Below are positions 19,645-30,175 of a stretch of 64,000 bases of DNA, one piece after another. The notes below the pieces were generated by a model that saw only the letters and a list, made by a program, of their open reading frames with translations, was not told where the DNA came from and did no database searches. This stretch comes from Orlajensenia stereocauli. GTDB lineage: Bacteria; Actinomycetota; Actinomycetes; Actinomycetales; Microbacteriaceae. A program made the position numbers and the translations under genes. Each line of letters starts with the position of its first letter. Position 1 is the first letter of the stretch. The stretch is from assembly GCF_039548895.1 (NCBI RefSeq), contig NZ_JBCLVG010000001.1; one strand, 5' to 3'.

Positions 19645-20634
19645 TCAGTCGTCGAGGTCGGCGGGCAGGTTGGCCTCGGTGTCGGGAATCCCGAGATCGA
19701 CGGCCTTCTTATCCGCCATGGCCAGGAGCCGGCGGATGCGGCCGGCCACGGCGTCCTTCGTCATCGGCGGTTCGGCGTGGTGGCCGAGCTCGTCGAGGCT
19801 CGCGTCGCGGAACCGCAGGCGCAGGTCTCCGGCGTACTGGAGGTGGTCGGGCACGTCGTCACCGAGGATCTCGAGCGCACGCTCGACGCGCGAGCATGCT
19901 GCGACGGCCGCCTGGGCCGAGCGGCGCAGGTTGGCATCGTCGAAGTTCACCAGGCGGTTGGCCGTCGCGCGCACCTCCCGGCGCTGGCGCAGCTCCTCCC
20001 AGTTGCGCACGGTGTCGGTGGCCCCCATGGCGACGAGCATCGAGCTGATCGCCTCGCCGTCGCGGATGACGACGCGGTGCACGCCGCGCACCTCACGGGC
20101 CTTGGCCGGGATGCCGAGCCGGCCAGCGGCGCCGACGAGGGCCATGGCCGCCTCGTTGCCCGGGCAGGTGACCTCGAGGGCCGCTGAGCGACCGGGATCG
20201 GTCAGGCTGCCGCTGGCGAGGAACGCGCCGCGCCACACGGCCGAGATCTCCTCGCGGGATCCGGTGGTCAGGCGGTTCGGGAGGCCGCGGATGGGCCGAC
20301 GACGGGCATCGAGCAGACCGGTCTGCCTGGCGAGGGTCTCACCGCCGTCGAGCACGCGCACGAGGTAGTGGCTGGTGCGGCGGAGGCCGGTGGCCGCGAC
20401 CACGGAGACGTCGCTGCGTACCCCGTAGAGCTCGGCGAGATCCTTGCGCACCCGGCGTGCGATGAGCGCGGAGTCGAGCTCGGACTCGACGGCGATGCGG
20501 CTCGAGATGAGGTGCAGGCCGCCGGAGAAGCGCAGGATCGTCGCGAGCTCTGCGGCACGCACCGTGGTGCGGTTGATCTCGGTGCGTGCGAGTTCCTCTT
20601 TGACGTCGGCTGTGAGAGCCAATCGATGTTCCAT
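19645..20634 (-). CDS. whiA: DNA-binding protein WhiA
   Basis: WhiA is a conserved Gram-positive DNA-binding protein that controls cell division and, in streptomycetes, sporulation genes. The 329-residue protein has the N-terminal LAGLIDADG-like domain (ALTADVKEELARTEI, then FRDASLDELG near the C-terminal HTH) and the C-terminal helix-turn-helix (MTKDAVAGRIRRLLAMADKKA). The ATG at 20634 gives MEHRLALTADV; a TTG at 20622 giving LALTADVKEEL is equally possible because neither has a strong ribosome site. It follows rapZ by 41 nt. Confidence 0.93.
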   Translation of the reverse strand: MEHRLALTADVKEELARTEINRTTVRAAELATILRFSGGLHLISSRIAVESELDSALIARRVRKDLAELYGVRSDVSVVAATGLRRTSHYLVRVLDGGETLARQTGLLDARRRPIRGLPNRLTTGSREEISAVWRGAFLASGSLTDPGRSAALEVTCPGNEAAMALVGAAGRLGIPAKAREVRGVHRVVIRDGEAISSMLVAMGATDTVRNWEELRQRREVRATANRLVNFDDANLRRSAQAAVAACSRVERALEILGDDVPDHLQYAGDLRLRFRDASLDELGHHAEPPMTKDAVAGRIRRLLAMADKKAVDLGIPDTEANLPADLDD

Positions 20635-20675
20635 TCTGTTGCGTTCTGTCGTCGTACGTCGGGTTCGAGGCGAAG

Positions 20676-21548
20676 CTATTCGCGACCGAGGTCGCGGTTC
20701 CTCACGCTCACGCCGATCCCGGGGATCTGCTCCAGCTCGTGGGCGAGCTCTCTGGCGAGGGCGACCGAGCGGTGCTTGCCGCCCGTGCACCCGATGGCGA
20801 TGGTCGCGTGGCGCTTGTTCTCGCGGCGGTAGCCGGCGAGTACGGGCTCCAGTGCTGCGGCGTATCGTTCGATGAATTCACGAGCACCGGGCTGGCCGAG
20901 CACGAATTCCTTGACCGGAGTATCGAGGCCGGTCTGCGCCCTCAGTTCCGGCACCCAGAAGGGGTTCGGTAGGAAGCGCGCATCGGCGACGTGGTCGGCA
21001 TCCGCCGGCACCCCGTACTTGAAACCGAAACTCACGATGGTGACCCGCACCTCGGCGGCGCCCTCCTCGGCGAAGAGGTCGGTCACCGTCATGGCGAGCT
21101 GGTGGATGTTCAGCTCGGAGGTGTCGATGATGATGTCGCTGGCCTCGCGGATGGAGCCGAGGCGCGTGCGCTCCTCCGCGATGCCGTCGAGCAGCGTGCC
21201 GTCGGCCTGCAGGGGGTGTGGCCGGCGGACGGACTCGAATCGCCGCACGAGGGCGGCATCCGTCGCATCGAGGAAGACCACCCGGAGCTCGGTTCCCCCA
21301 CGCAGCACGCTGATCATCTCGCTGATCTCGTCGAAGAAGTCCCGGCCGCGGATGTCGACGACCGCGGCGATCTTCGGGAGGCCGGATGACGCCCGCTCGA
21401 CCAGCTCGACCAGAGGTCGCAGCATCTGCGGAGGCAGGTTGTCGACCACGTACCAGCCGAGATCCTCCAGCGCGTCGGCTGCGGTGGATCGGCCAGCGCC
21501 GGACATCCCCGTGATGATGAGGACTTCCTTCTGCTCGACGTCCGTCAT
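20676..21548 (-). CDS. rapZ: RapZ-family nucleotide-binding protein
   Basis: RapZ/YvcJ-type P-loop protein. In E. coli RapZ steers RNase E to the GlmZ small RNA; its role in Actinobacteria is not settled. The 290-residue protein has Walker A GMSGAGRS near residue 14, DNLPPQML, and the C-terminal GCTGGKHRSV signature. It lies in the order uvrC-rapZ-whiA; the usual yvcK gene between rapZ and whiA is missing. Confidence 0.94.
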   Translation of the reverse strand: MTDVEQKEVLIITGMSGAGRSTAADALEDLGWYVVDNLPPQMLRPLVELVERASSGLPKIAAVVDIRGRDFFDEISEMISVLRGGTELRVVFLDATDAALVRRFESVRRPHPLQADGTLLDGIAEERTRLGSIREASDIIIDTSELNIHQLAMTVTDLFAEEGAAEVRVTIVSFGFKYGVPADADHVADARFLPNPFWVPELRAQTGLDTPVKEFVLGQPGAREFIERYAAALEPVLAGYRRENKRHATIAIGCTGGKHRSVALARELAHELEQIPGIGVSVRNRDLGRE

Positions 21549-21609
21549 GGCTTCGAATGCGCCTTCGTTCTAGGGGGTGGGAGGTTACAGCCTATCGACC
21601 CGCGGACGC

Positions 21610-23496
21610 TCAGGCGTCGAGATGGGCGCGAATGGCCCCTGCGAGGGTCGCACCGATGCCGGACACCTCGGCGATCTCCTCGGGTGTCGCGAGCTTGAGA
21701 CGGGCCACGGATCCGAAGTGCCGCAGAAGTTCGCGCACGCGTGCCGGTCCGAGACCCGGCACCTCGCCGAGCACCGACGCGATGTCGCGCTTGCGCCTGG
21801 TGCGCTGGTGGGTGATGGCGAATCGGTGGGCCTCGTCGCGGATGCGCTGGAACAGGAACAGGGCCTCGCTGTTGCGCGGGAGGATGACCGGGAAGTCGGA
21901 GTCCGGCAGCCAGATCTCCTCGAGGCGCTTCGCGATGCCGCAGAGCTGGATGCCGGTGACACCGGACTCCAGCAGCGCCCGCTGCGCGGCGGCGACCTGC
22001 GGTTGGCCGCCGTCGACGATGAGCAGGTTGGGGCTGTAGCTGAACTTGCGCCGTTTCGCCGGCTCGACGACGCCGTCGGCCGTGACGACCTCGATGGGGT
22101 CGGGCTCGGACTCGGGGTCGGTGAGGTAGGCCAGCCGTCGCGTCAGCACGCGGTGGATCGAGTCGGTGTCGTCGGTCGTCTCGGGGATGTTGAACCGGCG
22201 GTACTCGTCCTTGCGCGGCAGGCCGTCTTCGAAGACGACCATCGAGGCCACGACGTTGGTTCCACTCAGGTGGGACACGTCGTAGCACTCCATGCGAAGC
22301 GGGGCGTCGGCCATGCCGAGGGCCTCCTGGATGTCCTCCAAGGCCTTCGAGCGCGAGGTGAAGTCGGCGCTGCGACGCGTCTTGTAGAGCATGAGCGCGT
22401 GACCGGCGTTCTGGTTCGCGGTGTCGAGGAGGGCTGCCTTGTCGCCGCGTTGGGCGGCTCGCAGCCGCACCTTCGTGGGGCTGCGCTCCTCGAGCCAGCT
22501 CTCGAGCGCGGGGGCGTCCTCCGGCAGTTCCGGCACCACGATCTCGCGCGGCGGCGTGAGCCCCTCTGCATAGACCTGCGGCACGATCGAGTCGACCAGT
22601 TCGGCCATCGACATGTCGAGTTCCTTGTCGACGACCCACCCGCGCACACCGCGGATGCGACCGCCCCGCACGACGAAGAGCTGCACAGCCGCGGCCAGCT
22701 CGTCGTGCACGATGCCGAACAGGTCGATGTCGACGGAGTCCCGGAGCACGACGGCACTCTTCTCGAGCACGGCCTCGAGGGCCACCACCTGGTCGCGCCG
22801 GCGGGCGGCGAGCTCGTAGTTCTGCTCCTCCGATGCCGCTTTCATCTCCTGCGTGAGCTCTGCGACCATGCGACGATCCTGGTTGGCCATGAAGGAGACG
22901 AACCTCTTCACGGCCTCGCGATGCTCCTCGACGGTGACCTTGCCCGAGCACGGCCCGAAGCAGCGGCCGATCTGGCCGGCGAAGCACGGCTTGCCCGACT
23001 GCATGGCGCGCTTGTAGTCCGAGTCCTTGCAGGTGCGGATGGGGAACGCCTTGATCATCAGCTCGATGACCTCGTCGACGGCCCACTTCTTCGGATAGGG
23101 CCCGAAGTATCGCGCCCCGCGGATCTTGGTGTTGCGGGTGACCAGCACCCGCGGCGCCTCATCGCCGAGGGTCACCGCCATGTAGGGATAGGACTTGTCG
23201 TCCTTGAACATGACGTTGAACGGCGGATCGAACTCCTTGATCCAGGTGAACTCGAGCTGGAGCGCCTCCACCTCGTTGCCGACGACGGTCCACTCGACGC
23301 CGGCTGCGGTCGTGACCATGCGGCGGGTGCGCTCATGCAGGGTGTGCAGCGGCGCGAAGTAGTTGCTGAGACGCGCGCGGAGGTTCTTCGCCTTGCCGAC
23401 GTAGAGCACCCGGCCGGTGGCGTCACGGAAGCGGTAGACGCCCGGCTGCGTGGGGATCTCCCCCGCCTTCGGTCGGTATGACAGGACGTTCGCCAT
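21610..23496 (-). CDS. uvrC: Excinuclease ABC subunit C
   Basis: Makes the two incisions in nucleotide excision repair. The 628-residue protein has an N-terminal GIY-YIG domain (GVYRFRDATGRVLYVGKAKN), the Cys cluster CFGP..C region (QIGRCFGPCSGKVT), a UVR helix (ELTQEMKAASEEQNYELAA), the RNase H-like endonuclease domain (MECYDVSHLSG, NLLIVDGGQPQ) and C-terminal helix-hairpin-helix repeats. ATG start 5 nt after the uvrA stop, so the two are one transcription unit. Confidence 0.98.
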   Translation of the reverse strand: MANVLSYRPKAGEIPTQPGVYRFRDATGRVLYVGKAKNLRARLSNYFAPLHTLHERTRRMVTTAAGVEWTVVGNEVEALQLEFTWIKEFDPPFNVMFKDDKSYPYMAVTLGDEAPRVLVTRNTKIRGARYFGPYPKKWAVDEVIELMIKAFPIRTCKDSDYKRAMQSGKPCFAGQIGRCFGPCSGKVTVEEHREAVKRFVSFMANQDRRMVAELTQEMKAASEEQNYELAARRRDQVVALEAVLEKSAVVLRDSVDIDLFGIVHDELAAAVQLFVVRGGRIRGVRGWVVDKELDMSMAELVDSIVPQVYAEGLTPPREIVVPELPEDAPALESWLEERSPTKVRLRAAQRGDKAALLDTANQNAGHALMLYKTRRSADFTSRSKALEDIQEALGMADAPLRMECYDVSHLSGTNVVASMVVFEDGLPRKDEYRRFNIPETTDDTDSIHRVLTRRLAYLTDPESEPDPIEVVTADGVVEPAKRRKFSYSPNLLIVDGGQPQVAAAQRALLESGVTGIQLCGIAKRLEEIWLPDSDFPVILPRNSEALFLFQRIRDEAHRFAITHQRTRRKRDIASVLGEVPGLGPARVRELLRHFGSVARLKLATPEEIAEVSGIGATLAGAIRAHLDA

Positions 23497-23501
23497 GGGC
23501 C

Positions 23502-26405
23502 TCAGCCCGCGACTCGGGCGATGACGCCGTGGTTCTCCGCATCCGCTTCGAGCACCTCGCGCAGGAACTGGCCCGTGTGGCTCTTCTTGCTGCGCGAGAC
23601 AGCCTCGGGCGTACCTGTGGCGATGATCTGGCCACCGCCCGAGCCGCCCTCCGGTCCGATGTCGATGACCCAGTCGCTCGACTTGATGACGTCGAGGTTG
23701 TGCTCGATCACGATCACGGTGTTGCCCTTGTCGACGAGTCCGTTCAGCACGATGAGGAGCTTGCGCACGTCTTCGAAGTGCAGACCCGTGGTCGGCTCAT
23801 CGAGAACGTAGACGCTGCGCCCGTTGGACCTGCGCTGCAGTTCCGTCGCCAGCTTCACGCGCTGCGCTTCTCCCCCCGAGAGCGTCGTGGCGCTCTGGCC
23901 GAGGGTGACGTAGCCGAGGCCGACGTCGACGAGGGTCTTGAGGTAGCGGTGGATGGCACTGATCGGCTCGAAGAACTCGGCTGCCTCGCTGATCGGCATC
24001 TCGAGCACCTCGGAGATGTTCTTGCCCTTGTAGTGCACCTGCAGGGTCTCGCGGTTGTAGCGCGAGCCGCCGCAGACCTCGCACGCGACGTAGACGTCAG
24101 GCAGGAAGTTCATCTCGATCTTGATGGTGCCGTCGCCGGAACATGCCTCGCAGCGGCCGCCCTTGACGTTGAAGCTGAACCGGCCGGGCAGGTACCCGCG
24201 GGCCTTCGCCTCATTGGTCTCGGCGAACAGGTTGCGGATGCGGTCGAACACACCGGTGTAGGTTGCCGGGTTCGAGCGCGGAGTGCGGCCGATCGGAGCC
24301 TGGTCGACGTGCACGACCTTGTCGAGGTGGTCGAGCCCGGTGACGCGAGTGTGCTTGCCGGGGAGCTTGCGGGCACCGTTGAGCTTGTTGGCCAGCACTC
24401 GGTAGAGCACGTCATTGACGAGTGACGACTTGCCGGAGCCGCTCACGCCGGTGACGGCTGTGAAGGTGCCGAGCGGGAAGTCGACGGTGACCTTGCGCAG
24501 GTTGTTCACCTCGGCGCCCACGACGGAGATCATGCGCTCCTTGTCGATCTTGCGCCGGGTGTGCGGCGTGATGATCTCCTTGCGGCGCGACAGGTAGTCG
24601 CCGGTGAGCGAGCGCTGGTTCGCGAGCAGGTCATCGTAGGACCCGGAGTGCACGACCTTGCCGCCGTTGACGCCGGCGCCGGGTCCGATGTCGACGATCC
24701 AGTCGGCGGTGCGGATGGTGTCCTCGTCGTGCTCGACGACGATGAGCGTGTTGCCGAGGTCGCGCAGCGCGAGGAGCGTCTCGATGAGGCGGCGATTATC
24801 GCGCTGGTGCAGGCCGATGCTGGGCTCGTCGAGCACGTAGAGCACGCCGGTGAGCCCCGACCCGATCTGGGTTGCCAGACGGATGCGCTGGGCCTCGCCG
24901 CCCGACAGGGTCGCTGCGGCGCGGGACAGGTTGAGGTAGGTGAGCCCGACCCTGATGAGGAAGTCGAGGCGCACCTTGATCTCGCGCAGTACCTGCGCTG
25001 CGATGGTCTGCTCACGGTCGGTGAGCACCATCTGGTCCATGAAGCCGCGGGCGTCGGTGAGGCTGAGTTCGGCGACGTCGGCGATGCTCGAGCCGTGGAT
25101 GAGCACCGAGAGCACCTCGGGCTTCAGCCTCTTGCCGTCGCAGACGGGGCACGGCACCTCGCGCAGGTACTCCGACCAGCGAGCACGCTGGACGTCGGTC
25201 TCCGCCTGCAGGTACTGACGCTCGATGTAGGGCACCACGCCCTCGAAGCCGGAGGTGTAGCTCATCTCGCGGCCGTAGCGGTTACGCCACTTGACGCGCA
25301 CCTCGAAGTTCTCGCCCCGCAGCACGGCGTTGCGCGCGTTCTCGGGCAGCTCGCTCCAGGGCGTCTTCAGCGAGAACTTGAGGTCTCGGGACAGGCCCTC
25401 GAGCAGCTTCTCGTAGTAGTTGTAGAGGCTCTTGCCCTGCGAGGTCCACGGCAGGATGACGCCCTCGGCGATGCTGAGTTCGTGGTCGCCGAGCAGCAGG
25501 TCCTCGTCGACCGACATGCGCGTGCCGAGGCCGGAGCACTCGGGGCAGGCGCCGAACGGGGCGTTGAACGAGAACGTGCGCGGCTCGATCTCGGTGAGCT
25601 GGATCGGGTGGTTGTTCGGGCATGACAGCTTCTCGGAGAAGTTCTGCCAGGCGTCGGGGCCCGTCGCGTCGACGTAGTTGATGCTGACGAGACCGTCGGT
25701 GAGCCGCAGGGCGGTCTCGAGTGAGTCCGTGAGACGGCCGAGGATCTCGGGGCCCGCGACGAGGCGGTCGATGACGACGGAGATGTCGTGCTTGACCTGC
25801 TTCTTGAGCACGGGAGGCTCACTCAGCTGGATGGCCTCGCCGTCGACGATGGCACGGGAGTAGCCGGATGCGGCCAGCTCCTTGAACAGGTCGACGAACT
25901 CGCCCTTCTTCTGGGAAACGACGGGGCTGACGATCTGGTAGCGGATGCCGGCATCGAGCTCCATCAGCTGGTCGGCGATCTGCTGCACGGTCTGGCGCTG
26001 GATGGTCTCGCCGCAGATGGGACAGTGGGCGACGCCGATGCGCGCCCAGAGCAGGCGCATGTAGTCGTAGATCTCGGTGATCGTGCCGACGGTGGAGCGC
26101 GGGTTGCGGTTCGTCGACTTCTGGTCGATCGAGACGGCTGGGCTCAGGCCCTCGATGAAATCGACGTCGGGGCGGTCGACCTGGCCGAGGAACTGACGGG
26201 CGTAGGCCGACAGCGATTCGACGTAGCGACGCTGCCCCTCGGCGAAGATGGTGTCGAACGCGAGCGACGACTTGCCAGAGCCCGAGAGGCCGGTGAAGAC
26301 GACGAGCGAATCACGCGGAATGTCGAGGTCGACGTTCTGGAGATTGTGCACGCGGGCACCGCGAACGCTCAGTTGGGAGTGGTTTTCGACCTTTGACACA
26401 GACAC
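23502..26405 (-). CDS. uvrA: Excinuclease ABC subunit A
   Basis: Damage-sensing ATPase of nucleotide excision repair. The 967-residue protein has two ABC ATPase modules with Walker A motifs GLSGSGKSS (N-terminal) and GVSGSGKSS (about residue 660), two ABC signatures (LSGGEAQRI, LSGGEAQRV), and zinc-binding cysteines (CPICGETI and CEACSGDG...CEVCGG). The GTG at 26405 sits 6 nt after a TAGACT -10 box, so translation probably starts at the first base of a leaderless mRNA; a second GTG two codons in is possible. Confidence 0.97.
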   Translation of the reverse strand: MSVSKVENHSQLSVRGARVHNLQNVDLDIPRDSLVVFTGLSGSGKSSLAFDTIFAEGQRRYVESLSAYARQFLGQVDRPDVDFIEGLSPAVSIDQKSTNRNPRSTVGTITEIYDYMRLLWARIGVAHCPICGETIQRQTVQQIADQLMELDAGIRYQIVSPVVSQKKGEFVDLFKELAASGYSRAIVDGEAIQLSEPPVLKKQVKHDISVVIDRLVAGPEILGRLTDSLETALRLTDGLVSINYVDATGPDAWQNFSEKLSCPNNHPIQLTEIEPRTFSFNAPFGACPECSGLGTRMSVDEDLLLGDHELSIAEGVILPWTSQGKSLYNYYEKLLEGLSRDLKFSLKTPWSELPENARNAVLRGENFEVRVKWRNRYGREMSYTSGFEGVVPYIERQYLQAETDVQRARWSEYLREVPCPVCDGKRLKPEVLSVLIHGSSIADVAELSLTDARGFMDQMVLTDREQTIAAQVLREIKVRLDFLIRVGLTYLNLSRAAATLSGGEAQRIRLATQIGSGLTGVLYVLDEPSIGLHQRDNRRLIETLLALRDLGNTLIVVEHDEDTIRTADWIVDIGPGAGVNGGKVVHSGSYDDLLANQRSLTGDYLSRRKEIITPHTRRKIDKERMISVVGAEVNNLRKVTVDFPLGTFTAVTGVSGSGKSSLVNDVLYRVLANKLNGARKLPGKHTRVTGLDHLDKVVHVDQAPIGRTPRSNPATYTGVFDRIRNLFAETNEAKARGYLPGRFSFNVKGGRCEACSGDGTIKIEMNFLPDVYVACEVCGGSRYNRETLQVHYKGKNISEVLEMPISEAAEFFEPISAIHRYLKTLVDVGLGYVTLGQSATTLSGGEAQRVKLATELQRRSNGRSVYVLDEPTTGLHFEDVRKLLIVLNGLVDKGNTVIVIEHNLDVIKSSDWVIDIGPEGGSGGGQIIATGTPEAVSRSKKSHTGQFLREVLEADAENHGVIARVAG

Positions 26406-26411
26406 CCCAGA

Positions 26412-26417
26412 AGTCTA
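26412..26417 (-). promoter_or_regulatory. Leaderless-type -10 box of uvrA
   Basis: TAGACT, 6 nt before the uvrA GTG. No good -35 and no recognisable LexA box (TCGAAC-type) in the 190 bp upstream. Confidence 0.5.
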
Positions 26418-26496
26418 CGAGGCCCCACTGACACTCTCCCCCGGGTGGCACGTGCCCACAGCGAACGGGACCGAGCTGGGAGGTGACGCGGGGGTC

Positions 26497-26573
26497 GTGT
26501 CGAGGGCGGGATCCTCGAGGTCCGCCCAAGGATGCCCGCCGAACCCCGACCTCGACGATCCCGCCCTCGACAC
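26497..26573. repeat. 77-bp inverted repeat between divergent uvrA and the HTH gene
   Basis: Arms 26497-26522 and 26548-26573 are complementary over 26 nt with a single mismatch (C at 26514 against the G expected), separated by a 25-nt loop. It lies between two outward-facing promoters, so by position it should not be transcribed by either, unlike an ordinary terminator. It could be a palindromic repeat element, a remnant mobile sequence, or a structure keeping the two promoters apart. Confidence 0.8.
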
Positions 26574-26595
26574 TCATGTGCTCCGATGGGCAAAG

Positions 26596-26641
26596 TGTCA
26601 GTTTGAGTTGACAGATCGCATCTGTCAGTTCAGACTGACAG
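26596..26641 (+). promoter_or_regulatory. Promoter with two overlapping operator palindromes for the HTH-ClpN cassette
   Basis: Two copies of TGTCA-N8-TGACA, at 26596-26613 and 26623-26640, spaced exactly 27 bp. The second extends to an 8-bp stem CTGTCAGT/ACTGACAG. The first contains the -35 box TTGACA (26608-26613). The second covers the -10 box CAGACT (26631-26636), 17 bp away. The ATG follows the -10 by 6 nt, so the mRNA is probably leaderless. Binding at both sites would block the promoter, most simply by the HTH protein itself. Confidence 0.7.
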
Positions 26642-26642
26642 C

Positions 26643-26867
26643 ATGGACCATGAAAAGAAGACCGAGGCGGTGGATCCCGCCACCGGCCTGCGGGCCGTGC
26701 TGGCCCTGCATCGACTTGCGGAGCGCGTCGAGGCCACCCACGTCGCCGCAGCGCGCGCGGCCGGATGGTCGTGGGAGCAGATCGGGGACGCGCTCGGCGT
26801 CACCCGCCAGTCCGTGCACACGAAGTACGCGAAGGAGGAACGCCATGTTCGAGCGATTCGCAGTTGA
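26643..26867 (+). CDS. Small helix-turn-helix DNA-binding protein, probable autorepressor
   Basis: A 74-residue protein made almost only of a DNA-binding unit. After a short acidic start come an amphipathic helix (residues 18-31) and a clear helix-turn-helix at about 41-62 (GWSWEQIGDALGVTRQSVHT). It begins at the +1 position implied by its promoter, whose two palindromes suit a homodimer of this size. It overlaps the downstream Clp N-domain gene by 23 bp, so the pair is one operon. Exact family is not certain; autorepression is inference from site placement. Confidence 0.82.
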   Translation: MDHEKKTEAVDPATGLRAVLALHRLAERVEATHVAAARAAGWSWEQIGDALGVTRQSVHTKYAKEERHVRAIRS

Positions 26868-27303
26868 GGCCAGGAACACCGTGGTGCGGTCCGTCGAGGT
26901 CGCTGGCCGTCGGGGCGACCGACGACTCGGAACCGAGCACCTGCTCTTGGCCGCACTCCACGACGACGGGATCGCGTCAGCGCTCGGCGTCGATGCAGCA
27001 GCAGCCGAGGCCGCGGCCGACGCGGCGGACCGAGAGGCACTGTCCGAGATCGGCGTCGATGTCGCCGCCTACGGGCCACTGGTGCACGCCGTCGGAACGC
27101 CGCGGCCGCGCCTCACGGCCGGCGGGAAGGTCGTGATGAAGCGGACACTCGAGTACGCGGTCGTGGAGCGGTCACGGCGGATCGAACTCCGCCACCTCGT
27201 GCTCGCCCTTCTCGAGCGGCCCGAGCCAGACCCTGCCGCCGCACTGCTCTCCAGACTCGGCATCGACCCGGCCCGGGCCCGCTCAGCCCTGCAACCCCGG
27301 TGA
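26845..27303 (+). CDS. Stand-alone Clp N-terminal domain protein
   Basis: A 152-residue protein made only of a ClpC-type N-terminal domain: MFERFAVEARNTVVRSVEVA and GTEHLLLAALHDDGIAS form the first Clp repeat; VVMKRTLEYAVVERSRRI and LRHLVLALLERPEPDPA form the second. There is no AAA+ module, so it cannot unfold proteins itself. GAAGGAGG precedes the ATG. Stand-alone Clp N-domains can act as adaptors or decoys for Clp chaperones, or bind a partner; here the overlapping HTH gene suggests it binds or senses for that regulator. That role is inference. Confidence 0.85.
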   Translation: MFERFAVEARNTVVRSVEVAGRRGDRRLGTEHLLLAALHDDGIASALGVDAAAAEAAADAADREALSEIGVDVAAYGPLVHAVGTPRPRLTAGGKVVMKRTLEYAVVERSRRIELRHLVLALLERPEPDPAAALLSRLGIDPARARSALQPR

Positions 27304-27334
27304 CGGAGTAGGCGCCAGTCGCAGCGCCACTCCG
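27304..27334. terminator. Hairpin terminator after the Clp N-domain gene
   Basis: CGGAGT(a)GGCGC pairs with GCGCCACTCCG around an 8-nt loop, starting at the stop codon's last bases. It lies between convergent genes and could serve both. Confidence 0.55.
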
Positions 27335-27372
27335 GAAGAGCCAGCCCCACACCATGCGCATGAGGGACAAGG

Positions 27373-29436
<2,064 letters not shown>

Positions 29437-29443
29437 GGTTTCA

Positions 29444-29449
29444 AGTCTA
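29444..29449 (-). promoter_or_regulatory. Leaderless-type -10 box of uvrB
   Basis: TAGACT 7 nt before the uvrB ATG, no Shine-Dalgarno. It decides the start. Confidence 0.5.
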
Positions 29450-29519
29450 GGTTCGCCCACCGACACTTCGACGGGGCGGGGTCCGCTGACGGCGGACAGG
29501 TCTCCGCCGCCGAGGCGCT

Positions 29520-30134
29520 CTAGGCCCGGGTGGCCAGCTCTTCGCGCACGCGCGCCCAGAGTGCATCCGTCTGGCTGACGGTGTGACCCAGCGTGCCGTC
29601 GGTGTCGATCACGACATCGGCGATCGACAGGCGCTGGGTGTCGGACGCCTGGGCGTCGATACGCGCCTGCGCGTGCTCCTCGGAGAAGCCGCGGATGTCG
29701 ACGAGGCGCTCCGCCCGGGTCTTCTTCGTGGCGTGGGCCACGACGACGAGGTCGAACGGATGATCCACCTCGGCCTCCACGAGCAGGGGGACGTCGTAGA
29801 CCACGACGGCGTTGGGCCTCGCGGCGTCGGCCGCGGCGAACAGACGGGCAGACAGTGCACGCACCAGAGGGTGCACGATGCCGTTCAGCCGATCGAGAGC
29901 CGCGGCATCCGAGAACACCAGCTCACCGAGAGCCGCCCGATCGAGGGATCCGTTCGGGGCGATAACCGCGTCGCCGAAGGCCTCGCGGATCTGGGCCAGC
30001 CCTTCGGTTCCCGGCTCGACGACCTTGCGCGCCAGTTGGTCCGCATCGATGTGCACGGCACCGTGCTCCACGAGACGCCGTGCGATGGTGGATTTCCCCG
30101 AGGCGATTCCGCCTGTCAGTCCGATGAGGTACAC
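29520..30134 (-). CDS. coaE: Dephospho-CoA kinase
   Basis: Last step of coenzyme A synthesis, phosphorylating dephospho-CoA. The 204-residue protein has the P-loop GLTGGIASGKSTIA at residues 5-18, HIDADQLARKVVEPG and VVYDVPLLVEAE. It is the short form without the extra GrpB domain seen in mycobacteria. GTG start placed 7 nt after a TAGGAT box. Confidence 0.96.
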   Translation of the reverse strand: MYLIGLTGGIASGKSTIARRLVEHGAVHIDADQLARKVVEPGTEGLAQIREAFGDAVIAPNGSLDRAALGELVFSDAAALDRLNGIVHPLVRALSARLFAAADAARPNAVVVYDVPLLVEAEVDHPFDLVVVAHATKKTRAERLVDIRGFSEEHAQARIDAQASDTQRLSIADVVIDTDGTLGHTVSQTDALWARVREELATRA

Positions 30135-30141
30135 AGTGGTG

Positions 30142-30147
30142 ATCCTA
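30142..30147 (-). promoter_or_regulatory. Leaderless-type -10 box of coaE
   Basis: TAGGAT on the minus strand, 7 nt before the GTG; no ribosome site. Confidence 0.42.
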
Positions 30148-30159
30148 CTCGCAGGGCCG

Positions 30160-30175
30160 CCTCAGCGGACTGAGG
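30160..30175 (-). terminator. Short hairpin after the methyltransferase gene
   Basis: CCTCAG-CGGA-CTGAGG, a 6-bp stem directly after the stop codon of the upstream gene and before coaE. Weak by length. Confidence 0.3.
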
